From Flavobacterium sp. (GTDB taxonomy: Bacteria > Bacteroidota > Bacteroidia > Flavobacteriales > Flavobacteriaceae): a stretch of 64,000 nt of DNA. Below the pieces are notes generated by a model. It did no database searches and was not told the DNA's origin. It worked only from the letters and a program-made list of their open reading frames with translations. Position 1 is the first letter of the stretch. Every line of letters begins with the position of its first letter. The stretch covers positions 42,332 through 106,331 of the forward strand of contig NZ_SEBS01000024.1 in the NCBI RefSeq assembly GCF_004211145.1, given 5' to 3'. Below are positions 7,258 through 17,800 of the stretch, piece after piece. The position numbers and the translations under genes were made by a program.

Positions 7258-10200
7258 TTGAACAAATATGTACGCAAAAGCCTCAAAATATCAGCCTGGA
7301 CGGTGGGAATCGTCATCGGGCTTTTTTTGCTTATCGTACTTTTAATCCAGGTTCCGGCGGTTCAGAACTACATAAAAGACAAAGCGGTAACGTATCTCGA
7401 AGGTAAGATCAAAACACCTGTCCGAATCGATCGCATCGAAATCGGACTGCCCAAAAAAGTCATCGTCGAAGGCGTTTTCCTGCGCGACCAGAAAGGCGAC
7501 ACGTTGATTTTGGCCGAAAAAATCGCTGTCGACATCGACCTGTTCAAACTCATGAGCAACACGGTCGAGATCAACTCCATCGACCTCAAAGGAATCAACG
7601 CGAACGTCACGCGCAGCCGCGATTCCATTTTCAATTTCGATTATATCTTGAAAGCGTTCGATTCGGGCGAACCCAAGGATCCGAATGCCAAACCGATGAA
7701 ATTCTCGATCAAAAAAGTAAACCTCGACCGCATAAAAGTCAGGTTCGACGACGCGATCACCAAAAACGATTTGACCGTCGCACTCCATCATTTCGATACC
7801 AAAATCAAGAAATTCGACCTCGACAAATCCGATTTCGACGTGCCCAAAATCACGATGGACGGCTTGAAACTGAGCTTGAAACAGGGCGAACTCATTCGCG
7901 AGATCGGGCAAAATACGGCTGAAGTCGCCGATTCCCTGGCTAAAAATCCATCGTTCAAAATCAAGCTCGGCGAAATAGATTTCAAACGCATCTCGATCGG
8001 TTACGACAACGCCGGAACGCGCTTAAACTCAGGTTTATCGCTGGACAAATTGCGAATGAAGTTTGACAAGACCGACATCCAGAAGCAGACGCTCGCGATC
8101 AGCGCAATGGAAATGAAAGGTTTGAAAGGCGGTTTTACGATAGGCAAAATCAAGCAAGTCAAGATGAATCGCGAGATACAACTCGAATCGAAAGCCGCGA
8201 ACACAGGCTGGAACGTAAAACTCGACCAGGCCGATATATCGGATGTGAACTTCAGGTTCGACGATGAAAATTCGGCTCCCGTCGCGAAAGGCATCGACTA
8301 CAAACACCTCGAACTTTCAAAATTCAAACTCAAGGCGACACAACTGAGCTATACGACGAGCGTGATTTCAGGAAACGTGCGCGAATTCGCTATGCGCGAC
8401 AAAAGCGGCGTCGAGATCGAGGAATTACGCACGGATTTCTTCTACGGCCAGACACGCGCGCACTTGAAAAACCTGTATCTCAAAACGCCTAATACTTTGG
8501 TGCGCGATCACGTCGTCGTAACGTATCCGTCGCTTGAATCGATCAAGGAAAATCCGGGCGAACTCGGCGTGAACGCGTCTTTCGACGACAGTCATTTGGC
8601 ATTCTCAGATATTTTGCAATTCGTTCCGACGCTCGCTGACACGAATCCGTTCAAGGATAATCCCAACGCGATCGTGTTCCTCAACGGGTCGGTAAGCGGC
8701 AAATTGCGCGACCTTACGATCCCGAACATCGAGATCAGCGGCATCGGGAATACGCGTTTGGCGGCGAGCGGTCGCATCATCGGTCTGCCCGACGCGAAGA
8801 ATGCATACTTCGACCTGAACATCCGCGAAGTCAACACGACCGCGAAAGACATAAACGGTTTCGTGCCGCCGGGAACGATTCCGAACAATATCCAATTACC
8901 CACAAACATTTTACTGTCGGGAACATTTAAGGGAAAAGCGAACAATCTGAATGCAAATTTGAACCTCAAAAGCAGTTTCGGCAATGCCAAAGTCAAAGCC
9001 ACGTTTGACGCGCGAACCAAAAACCGGGAGAAATACAACGCCGACGTCGCGCTCGACAACTTCGATCTGGGCAAATTGCTGAAGAACGATTCCATCGGCA
9101 AGATCAGTTTGAAAACCAAAGTGATCGGAACAGGACTCGATCCGAAAACCGCCACCGCCAAACTCGACGGAAGATTGATCAAGGCCGATTTCAACGGTTA
9201 CACGTACAAAAACCTCGATTTGAAAGGCGATATCAAAAATGGGAAATTCAACGCGACGGCCTCGATGGACGATCCGAATTTGACGTTCGACATGGTTTCA
9301 AGCGGGAATTTCCGCGACAAATATCCGGCCGTGAAACTCGACCTGAACATCGACATGGCCGACCTCGACAAACTCAATCTGCACGCGGGCCCGATGAAGC
9401 TCAAAGGAAAAGTCGTCGCCGACATGGATTCGACAAATCCCGACATGTTGAACGGAACCGTAAACGCCTACCATTTCGTGATCGCGAACGAGAAGGAACA
9501 ATTCCAACTCGATTCACTCACGGCGACCGCAGTCTCAACCGCCGATTCGACCAAACTCGCACTCAAATCGCAATTCCTGCGCGCCGAGATGAACGGGAAA
9601 TACAAACTCACCAAAGTCGGGACGGCGCTGTCGAACACCATCGCCAAATATTATTCGACCAAGCCAAAATCCGAAGCGCGCAAGGAAGACGTCGGCAATC
9701 AGGAATTCGAATTCTCGGCCGATGTGAACAACGATCCCGTCTTGCTCAAACTCGTTCCCGAACTCACGCGCCTCGAACCGATCCATATCGAAGGCGGCTA
9801 CAAATCGTCGATCGACAGTCTGGCGGTAAAAGGAACGATCCCGCGTTTGGTGTACGCCGACAACACGATTTCGGGCGGCGTGATCGATATCCATACCGAA
9901 CAGGATTCGCTCGTCTACAACATCAACATCGACCAGATCGAGAACAAGCAGTTCCAGCTGCCCGACACGAACCTGAACGGAACCGTGAAAGACAATGTCG
10001 TGACCTACACGTTGCGAGTGCGCGATTTGTCGGGGAAAGAACATTATCGGATCGCAGGCGACATGAAGGCCATCGAACAGATCACCCAGATCCATTTGAA
10101 TCCCGACGGGCTCGTGCTCAACTACGACCCGTGGACGATCGCGACCGACAATAAGATTTCACTTGGAAGCGGCGGCGTGAATGCACAGGATTTCGAGATG

Positions 10201-12372
10201 ACGAATGAAGGCAGCAGCATCAAGCTCCAATCGCAATCCACAGCAATGGACGCGCCACTCGAAGCGACGTTCACTGACTTTAAGCTCGAGACGATTACCG
10301 AAATCATCGCCAAGGACAGCAAGGAAGGTTTGTCAATAGGCGGAAGCCTGAACGGAAACGTATTGCTCAAAAACCTTGCGACGAATCCGGTTTTCACATC
10401 CGACCTGACGATCGAGCAACTCACGGTGAGCAAGGACACGGTCGGGAACGTGAACATCAAGGTCGACAATATCGTTGCCAATACGTATCGCGCCGACGTG
10501 GTGATTTCAGGCAACGACAACCAGGTAAATCTCAACGGAAACTACCGCGCCGACACCAAGACTTTTGACCTTGATCTCGACATGCAGCGTTTGCAGATGA
10601 TGAGCGTTCAGGCGTTCAGTATGGGCCAATTGTCAAAAAGCAGCGGCTTCCTCTCGGGCAAACTCAAGGTCACGGGAACGGCCGACAATCCGAACATCGA
10701 CGGAGACATCGCGTTCAACGATTCGAAATTCACGATCACGCAACTCAATTCGGAATTGCGCGTTTCAGACGAACGAATCACGTTCAACAACGAAGGAATC
10801 AACTTCGATAAGTTCGAATTCGTGGATTCCGACAACAATAAACTAAGCCTCGACGGACGCGTGCTCACTCAGAATTACCGCGACTTCGGGTTCGACTTGA
10901 AAATCCGCGCCGACAATTTCAAGGCCGTGAATTCGACCGAAAAAGACAGCGACCTGTTCTACGGGAAACTGTTTATCGACACGAATCTGAATGTCGCCGG
11001 AGATTTGAACAAACCTGTCGTGACGGGCTCGCTCAAGGTGAACAAAGACACGAAATTCACCGTCGTGTTGCCGCAACAGGATCCGGGAATCGCCGACCGC
11101 GAAGGAATCGTTGAATTCATCGACGTCGACAATCCCGAACTCACTGAAAAATTGATGACTGAAAAGGATTCGCTGAGCACGTCGAAGTTCAAGGGAATGG
11201 ACATCGACGTAAACATCGAGATCAATAAAGAAGCGACGCTTTCACTCGTAATCGACAAAGGAAACGGCGATTATCTGGAACTCAAGGGCGAGGCGCGGCT
11301 CAACGGCGGCATCGATCCATCGGGAAAAACGAGTCTGACGGGACGTTACGAACTCAAGGAAGGTTTCTACCAAATGTCGTTCAACTTGATCAAACGCAAG
11401 TTCGAGATCGCCGACGGCAGTTACATTTTATGGACGGGCGAACCGACGTCGGCCAACATCAACATTACGGCCGTTTATACCGCGAACACCGCGCCTATCG
11501 ATTTGATCGGGAACCAATTAACGGGAACCGATTCTGAAAAGAACATCTACAAACAACGGCTTCCGTTCCAGGCGCAACTCAAGATGCAGGGCGAATTGTT
11601 GAAACCCGAAATCACGTTTGACATTGTCTTGCCCGACAAGAACTACGGCGTTTCAAGCGATGTCGTCGATGCATCGAGGACCAAACTCGAAGAATTGAGA
11701 CGCGATCCCGCCGAATTGAACAAACAGGTTTTCGCGCTTCTTTTGTTGAACCGATTCATAGGCGAAAATCCATTCTCGAGCGAAGCCGGCGGTTTGTCGG
11801 GCGAGACGTTCGCACGCCAGTCGGTAAGCAAAATCCTGTCGCAACAACTCAACAACCTCGCGACCGAACTGGTAAAAGGCGTCGAATTCAACTTCGATCT
11901 CGAATCGAGCGATGACTACACGACGGGCTCGCGCGAAAACCGCACCGACTTGAATGTCGCGGTTTCGAAACGCTTGCTCAACGACCGACTCAACGTCACG
12001 GTCGGCAGCAGCTTCGGGCTCGAAGGTCCGCAGCAGGCGAATGAGGAAACGAACAACATCGCCGGAGATTTGTCGGCCGAATACCAACTCACGCGTGACG
12101 GTCGCTATGCCGTGCGCGCCTATCGCAAAAACGAATACCAAATGGCGTTGCAAGGCCAAGTAATCGAAACGGGCGTCGCGTTCATCATCACGATGGATTA
12201 CAACAAATTCAACGAACTGTTCCATCGCAGCCCCGAGGAAAAGCGAATGATACGCGAAGACCGCAAGCGCAAGAAAGAGAAAAAGGAAGCCGATGCGAAG
12301 AAAAAAGCCGAGAACGACGCCAAATTAAAAGAACTTGAACAAACTGAACCGGAAGATGGAAGCCAGGATTAA
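7258..12372 (+). CDS. tamB: TamB-family translocation and assembly module protein (DUF490)
   Basis: A 1704-residue protein with a single N-terminal membrane anchor (about residues 10-30, WTVGIVIGLFLLIVLLIQV). A long repetitive beta-rich body follows, ending in the conserved TamB domain (LDGRV, ALLLLNRFIG, DLNVAVSKRLLNDRLNV) and a charged lysine-rich tail. TamB proteins bridge the periplasm as an open beta groove, and work with an Omp85 partner in outer-membrane assembly or lipid transport. That partner is the next gene. The start is a TTG: an in-frame TAA at 7240 excludes anything further upstream, and the next in-frame ATG lies beyond the anchor. A GGGAG directly abuts the TTG. Confidence 0.92.
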   Translation: MNKYVRKSLKISAWTVGIVIGLFLLIVLLIQVPAVQNYIKDKAVTYLEGKIKTPVRIDRIEIGLPKKVIVEGVFLRDQKGDTLILAEKIAVDIDLFKLMSNTVEINSIDLKGINANVTRSRDSIFNFDYILKAFDSGEPKDPNAKPMKFSIKKVNLDRIKVRFDDAITKNDLTVALHHFDTKIKKFDLDKSDFDVPKITMDGLKLSLKQGELIREIGQNTAEVADSLAKNPSFKIKLGEIDFKRISIGYDNAGTRLNSGLSLDKLRMKFDKTDIQKQTLAISAMEMKGLKGGFTIGKIKQVKMNREIQLESKAANTGWNVKLDQADISDVNFRFDDENSAPVAKGIDYKHLELSKFKLKATQLSYTTSVISGNVREFAMRDKSGVEIEELRTDFFYGQTRAHLKNLYLKTPNTLVRDHVVVTYPSLESIKENPGELGVNASFDDSHLAFSDILQFVPTLADTNPFKDNPNAIVFLNGSVSGKLRDLTIPNIEISGIGNTRLAASGRIIGLPDAKNAYFDLNIREVNTTAKDINGFVPPGTIPNNIQLPTNILLSGTFKGKANNLNANLNLKSSFGNAKVKATFDARTKNREKYNADVALDNFDLGKLLKNDSIGKISLKTKVIGTGLDPKTATAKLDGRLIKADFNGYTYKNLDLKGDIKNGKFNATASMDDPNLTFDMVSSGNFRDKYPAVKLDLNIDMADLDKLNLHAGPMKLKGKVVADMDSTNPDMLNGTVNAYHFVIANEKEQFQLDSLTATAVSTADSTKLALKSQFLRAEMNGKYKLTKVGTALSNTIAKYYSTKPKSEARKEDVGNQEFEFSADVNNDPVLLKLVPELTRLEPIHIEGGYKSSIDSLAVKGTIPRLVYADNTISGGVIDIHTEQDSLVYNINIDQIENKQFQLPDTNLNGTVKDNVVTYTLRVRDLSGKEHYRIAGDMKAIEQITQIHLNPDGLVLNYDPWTIATDNKISLGSGGVNAQDFEMTNEGSSIKLQSQSTAMDAPLEATFTDFKLETITEIIAKDSKEGLSIGGSLNGNVLLKNLATNPVFTSDLTIEQLTVSKDTVGNVNIKVDNIVANTYRADVVISGNDNQVNLNGNYRADTKTFDLDLDMQRLQMMSVQAFSMGQLSKSSGFLSGKLKVTGTADNPNIDGDIAFNDSKFTITQLNSELRVSDERITFNNEGINFDKFEFVDSDNNKLSLDGRVLTQNYRDFGFDLKIRADNFKAVNSTEKDSDLFYGKLFIDTNLNVAGDLNKPVVTGSLKVNKDTKFTVVLPQQDPGIADREGIVEFIDVDNPELTEKLMTEKDSLSTSKFKGMDIDVNIEINKEATLSLVIDKGNGDYLELKGEARLNGGIDPSGKTSLTGRYELKEGFYQMSFNLIKRKFEIADGSYILWTGEPTSANINITAVYTANTAPIDLIGNQLTGTDSEKNIYKQRLPFQAQLKMQGELLKPEITFDIVLPDKNYGVSSDVVDASRTKLEELRRDPAELNKQVFALLLLNRFIGENPFSSEAGGLSGETFARQSVSKILSQQLNNLATELVKGVEFNFDLESSDDYTTGSRENRTDLNVAVSKRLLNDRLNVTVGSSFGLEGPQQANEETNNIAGDLSAEYQLTRDGRYAVRAYRKNEYQMALQGQVIETGVAFIITMDYNKFNELFHRSPEEKRMIREDRKRKKEKKEADAKKKAENDAKLKELEQTEPEDGSQD

Positions 12373-12387
12373 ACATTACTTTTATCT

Positions 12388-12465
12388 TTTTTGCAGCAGA
12401 TTCGCGGATTTTGCTAAGCATTTTTCCACGCAACAATCCGTATTGAAATCTGCGGATCCGCGACT
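12388..12465 (+). repeat. Repeat related to the 6.9-kb palindromes, between tamB and the Omp85 gene
   Basis: GCAGATTCGCGGATTTTGC and the inverted AAATCTGCGGATCCGCGAC lie about 45 bp apart and share words with the palindromes at 6727-6768 and 6884-6927. In the ORF-track version of the Omp85 gene, this sequence would be translated as an N-terminal extension. Confidence 0.6.
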
Positions 12466-14773
12466 AAAAAAAATTCTCGGCCTACTAATTTGCGCGCTGA
12501 TCGCAGCCTGCAGCAACACGCGTTTCCTTCCCGAAGGCGAACTTCTGTACACGGGAACCGAAGTCACCGTCAAAGATTCGGTCATGAAGAAAAAAGACCG
12601 CAAAGCACTCGAAAAAGAATTAAAAGGATTGGTGCGCCCGATTCCGAACAAATCCATTCTGGGTCTGCGTCCGAAATTATACATCTACAACATCGCGGGC
12701 GAACCCAAGAAAGAAAAGGGTTTCCGACACTGGTTGCGCAACAAAGTCGGTGAAGCGCCCGTGCTTTTCAGCAAAGTCGATCTCGATTACAACGCCGATA
12801 TATTGCAGAATTACGCTGAAAACAAAGGTTACTTCAAAACCAAGGTCTCGGCCGATTCCACACGCAGCGGCAAGCGCGCAAAATCAGAATTTACGGTCAC
12901 GCCGGGCCCGAGATATACCATCAAGAGCGTCACGTTCCCGAAGGACACGCTAGATTCGACTGATCTCGACAGCACGATCGCCAGGACGCAACGGCGCAGC
13001 CTGCTGAAGGTCGGGGACGGTTATGACCTTGATATCATCAAGGACGAACGCGAGCGCATCGACAATCGGCTCAAGCAGAAAGGGTATTTCTTTTTCAACG
13101 CCGATTATCTGAAAGTGCAGATCGACAGTACGATCGGCGAACACAAGGTCGATTTGTTCGTGAAGGTAAAATCGGACACGCCCGAGGACGCGAAAAAAGT
13201 TTACCGAATTAACGACATTTTCATCTATCCGAACTACACGCGCCAACGCGATACGGTCGGCGTGGATTCGACCGACGTCACGTATTACAATGACTTCACG
13301 ATCATCGATAAGAAAAACTTGTTCAAACCAAGGATTTTCGACCGCACGATGTACTTCAAGAAAGGCGACGTCTACAGCCGCACGAACCATAATTTAACAT
13401 TGAACCGACTCACGAACCTGGGTGTTTTCAAGTTCGTCAAAAACGATTTTAAAGTGGTCGACGATGAAGAAGGAACCAACCTCGATGCGTTTTATTATTT
13501 GACGCCGCTTCCGAAGAAATCGATCCGCGTGGAAGTCGTCGGAAAAACGAATTCGGCGAATTATACGGGAACCGAACTCAACGTGAACTGGAGCAACCGA
13601 AACACGTTCAAAGGCGCCGAATTGCTGCAGATTACGGCTTTCGGCGGGCTCGAAGTCCAGGTTTCGGGACAAAACAAAGGCTTCAACGTGTACCGCGTCG
13701 GTGGCGAAGCGAATCTGGTCTGGCCGCGTTTCATTTCGCCTTTCAAGTTCGAATCGGCAAGCGGTTTCATGCCGAAGACCAAAGCAACGTTGGGTTACGA
13801 GTATCAGATGCGCGAACAATTGTACTCGCTCAACTCGTTCAAGGGTTCGTTCAGTTATTTGTGGAAGGAAAACGTGCGCAAGGAACACGAGTTAAAAGTC
13901 ACCGAAGTCACGTACGTAAATCCGGGAAACATCACCGATTTGTACCGACAACGCATTCTAGAAGATGAAACCGGAACGCTCGAAAAAGTAATCCAGCAGC
14001 AATTGATTTTCGGACCCGTGTATTCATACACATATACGAACACGATGCGCCAGCGACTCAAAAACACGATCTATTTCAAAGGGACTTTGGACGTTGCGGG
14101 AACGATCGCCGGATTCGCGACGGGCGCAAATGTCCAAAAAGGCGACACGACGAAGGTTTTTGGCGTGCCGTTCAGCCAGTATGTGAAGATCGAGGCCGAG
14201 TTCCGACACTATCACAAGTTTAATCCGAACACACAATTGGCGAGCCGCGTAATCTTCGGGTATGGATATTCGTATGGGAATTCGGGCGAATTGCCGTTCA
14301 TCAAACAATTTTTCATCGGAGGAACGAATAGTATCCGAGCGTTCAGGGCGCGCTCGATCGGGCCTGGAACATTCTACGAGGACGTACCCGACGACGATTT
14401 CCTACCCGATCAATCGGGAGACGTAAAACTCGAAATGAACACTGAAGTCCGACAAAAACTATTTAGTGTCGTGCACGGAGCGGCTTTCATCGACGCCGGA
14501 AACATCTGGCTTCGCAACAACGGAACGGCCGAAAATCCAAAACCCGGAGCGAAGTTCACGGGCAAATTCATGAACGAACTCGCCGTGGGAACCGGATTGG
14601 GATTGCGTTTCGACCTGTCGTTCCTCGTGCTCAGAACCGACTTGGCGTTTCCGCTTCGCAAACCGTATTTACCTGAAGGCGACCGTTGGGTTCTCGATCA
14701 GATCGATTTCGGAAGCGGCGCTTGGAGGAAAGAGAATTTGGTGTTTAATTTGGCGATTGGATATCCGTTTTAG
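12443..14773 (+). CDS. TamL-like Omp85/BamA-superfamily outer-membrane lipoprotein
   Basis: POTRA-like repeats (about residues 30-360) are followed by a C-terminal 16-strand-type barrel with the family signature FFIGGTNSIRAFRARSIGPG and the terminal strand NLVFNLAIGYPF. The N terminus has a lipobox, ILGLLICALIAAC, which is typical of the Bacteroidota TamA equivalent (TamL). Its position directly after tamB supports the pairing. The start is uncertain. The track start at 12335 and an ATG at 12356 would place more than 50 residues of repeat-derived sequence before the lipobox. The TTG at 12443 places the lipobox cysteine at residue 23, a normal signal-peptide length. Confidence 0.88.
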   Translation: MKSADPRLKKILGLLICALIAACSNTRFLPEGELLYTGTEVTVKDSVMKKKDRKALEKELKGLVRPIPNKSILGLRPKLYIYNIAGEPKKEKGFRHWLRNKVGEAPVLFSKVDLDYNADILQNYAENKGYFKTKVSADSTRSGKRAKSEFTVTPGPRYTIKSVTFPKDTLDSTDLDSTIARTQRRSLLKVGDGYDLDIIKDERERIDNRLKQKGYFFFNADYLKVQIDSTIGEHKVDLFVKVKSDTPEDAKKVYRINDIFIYPNYTRQRDTVGVDSTDVTYYNDFTIIDKKNLFKPRIFDRTMYFKKGDVYSRTNHNLTLNRLTNLGVFKFVKNDFKVVDDEEGTNLDAFYYLTPLPKKSIRVEVVGKTNSANYTGTELNVNWSNRNTFKGAELLQITAFGGLEVQVSGQNKGFNVYRVGGEANLVWPRFISPFKFESASGFMPKTKATLGYEYQMREQLYSLNSFKGSFSYLWKENVRKEHELKVTEVTYVNPGNITDLYRQRILEDETGTLEKVIQQQLIFGPVYSYTYTNTMRQRLKNTIYFKGTLDVAGTIAGFATGANVQKGDTTKVFGVPFSQYVKIEAEFRHYHKFNPNTQLASRVIFGYGYSYGNSGELPFIKQFFIGGTNSIRAFRARSIGPGTFYEDVPDDDFLPDQSGDVKLEMNTEVRQKLFSVVHGAAFIDAGNIWLRNNGTAENPKPGAKFTGKFMNELAVGTGLGLRFDLSFLVLRTDLAFPLRKPYLPEGDRWVLDQIDFGSGAWRKENLVFNLAIGYPF

Positions 14774-14826
14774 GTTAATTAGTAAATCAGTGAATGGACG
14801 TTTTGGCTAATTAAACGCTTAACGAA

Positions 14827-17800
14827 TTAAACCCCAACGGGCAAATACACATAAAACGACGCGCCCTCGCCCGCCTGGCTTCTTGCCGTAATGAATCCAT
14901 GGTGGTTTTCGACGATTTTCTTACACAAAGCGAGTCCGATACCGGTTCCTGAAAATGAGGTTCGTTGATTCAATCGTTGGAAGATCGTGAAGATTTGCGC
15001 CGCGTATTTCTGGTCGAACCCGATGCCGTTGTCTGAGAAAATCAACTCCAAAAATGAAACGTCGTTGGGTAATTTCGTCTCGAACGGAATGTCCTGATTC
15101 CTGACCACACGACATTTTATAGTGAGCACGGGCGATACTTCGGTGAACTTCAACGCATTTCCGATCAGGTTCGAAAACAATTGGTTCAACTGCAACGGGA
15201 TCGCCTTGATCGAAGGCAACTCATCGACGAGCACGACCGCGCCTTTTTCCTCGATGAGCAATTCGTAATCGGTGAGCACGTTTTGTAGGACCGCATTGAT
15301 GTCGACGGTTACAAAATGGTCTTCGGTTTTTGACAATCGGCTGTAATTGAGAACCGCGCGAATCAGGTCGGACATTCTTTCAGCCGACGAATTTATCTTC
15401 TCGAAGTATCGGTTCACGGCTTCAGGATCGCCCATGCTACGTTCGAGCATTCCCGTAAACATCTGGATCTTGCGCAACGGTTCCTGCAAATCGTGTGACG
15501 CGATGTACGCGAATTGCTCGAGCTCGCGGTTCTGGAATTCGAGTTCGGCGTTGTATTTCTTCATGCGATCCTCTGACAATTTTCGCTCGGTAAGATCGCG
15601 CGTCACTTTTGAAAAGCCGATCACGTTGTTTTCGCTGTCGTGAAGCGCCGTGATCGAAATACTTCCCCAAAAAACGGTGCCGTCTTTCCTGACGCGATAA
15701 CCTTCGTCAGTGGCGCGGCCGTTCAATGCGGCTTCGGCGATCAGGCGTTGCGGCAAACGGGTTTGTTGGTCTTCAGGCAAATAAAATATCGTGAAACTCC
15801 TGCCGACGATGTCGTTTTCGTTGTAACCTTTAATGTTTTCGGCACCTCGATTCCAGTTGAGGATCGTGCCGTCGGTATCGAGTAAGATGATCGCGTAATC
15901 CTGGACTTCCTCGGTCATGCGCTGGAAACGTTCCTCGCTCACACGGAGTTCCTTGTCTTTCTCTTTGAGACTTTGCGTCCGGTCGATGACTTTTTGCTGC
16001 AATTTCGATGTCCGAAGTTTCTCATTCGTGATATCGAGCACGGTTCCGAACATTTTTGCGGGTTCGCCCGTCGCGTCGTTCTCGATTTTTCCGTTGAGCC
16101 GAATCCAATGCACCGAACCGTCGTCCCAAATGATCCGCGCCTCATAAAACAACAACCCGGTTTGCATGGCCTCGTTCACGGCTGCGTTTCTCGTGACGAG
16201 ATCGTCGGGGTGGATTTTATCGACAAAGTCGGAATGGTGAAACGATGTCGCGGCCGCATATCCAAAAATCTCGGCCAAACGATTCGAGTAGATGAACGAA
16301 TCTTCGTGGAAAACCCATTCGAAACTTCCCATCCGAGCGGCTTCTACCGCCAGTTTATGACGAATTTCGCTCGCTTGGATCGCGTTGCGCGTCGTTACGC
16401 TTTCAGTTATATCGTCGGCGACGACCATGATACCCGACACCGTTCCGTCTTCTTCGTAAAACGGTTCGTACACGAATTTGATGTAGATCTTCTCGGCGGT
16501 TCCGTTCCGAAGCACTTCGAGCGGCATTTCTTCAGCGATATACGTTTCGCCGCTGTTGTAAACTTGGGTTAGCAAATCGCGGTAACCTTGGCGCGCGACT
16601 TCGGGGATGCCTTCGAAAACAGGGCGATTGAGCATCGTTTCGGCGTCTTTCCCCCAAATATCGAGAATGCGTTGGTTCGCGGTTTCCACGATAAAATCCG
16701 AACCGCGAAGCAAACAGATCGCGACCGGAGCCTGCATGAAAACATTATGTAGCTGGCGGTCGATGTGTTCACGTGTCTTGGCCATCCTGAGCTGCGAATG
16801 GATGCGCGCGAGCAGTTCCTTGGCAGAGAACGGCTTGACCAGATAATCGTCGGCACCCAATTCGTAGCCTTCGATTTTGGCCTCTTCACCTGCGCGTGCC
16901 GATAATAAAAGTACGGGGATATGTTTCGTGACCGGATCCGATTTCACGTGTTGCAACATCTCGATCCCGTCCATCACGGGCATCATGATATCGCTCACGA
17001 TCAGATCAGGGCTGAATTCGGCGACTTTTTCGAGTGCCTGTTTTCCATTTTCGGCCAGAATGACATTGTAGTGTTTTTCGAGCAGTTTGACTATATAATC
17101 CCGCATGTCGGCATTGTCGTCGGCCACAAGGATTTTGTATTGTTGGCCGTTCGATTTGGGTTCGGCGACAGGATCAGTTTCGGGAACATTATGCAACACT
17201 TCTTCGCTGTAACGCGTCGGGACGATCTTGTCGGGCAATTCGTCGGTGGCGATTTCCTCGTCGTGCAGATGTTTGCGTCCGATAGGCATTTGAATCGAGA
17301 ATACCGTGCCTTCGCCTTCGACGCTCTGCACTGAAATCGTGCCGTGGTTCAACTGTACGAGTTCCTTCACGAGCGACAATCCGATTCCCGAACCTTCGTA
17401 ACTGCGGCCTGCGGCGTTCTTCACACGATGGAAACGCTCAAAAAGATGCGGCATCTCCGATTCCGGAATTCCGGTTCCCGTGTCTGAAACGGTTAAAGTC
17501 ACATGACTTTCGCTTTCGATGACGCTGACGGTAATTTTGCCCGAAAGCGTGTATTTGTAAGCGTTCGAAAGTAAGTTGAGTACGATTTTTTCCCACATGT
17601 CGGTGTCGACGAAAACCGCGGATTTTACGTCGGTCCGAATTTCGAAGTCCAAACCGACTTTGTCGAACAGCGATTGGAACGAACTCGCGAGATCGGCCGT
17701 GTATTGTCCGAGACAGATCCCACGGAACTTTACCTTGACGCGTCCGGCCTCGATTCGGCTGAAATCCAGCAACGAATTCACCAATCGCAGCAATCGCATC

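Noticed and set aside
7342-12225. Many minus-strand ORFs inside tamB
   Set aside because: They are shadows of a high-GC coding frame with abundant GAC/GTC/TCG codons. The plus frame has the TamB features.
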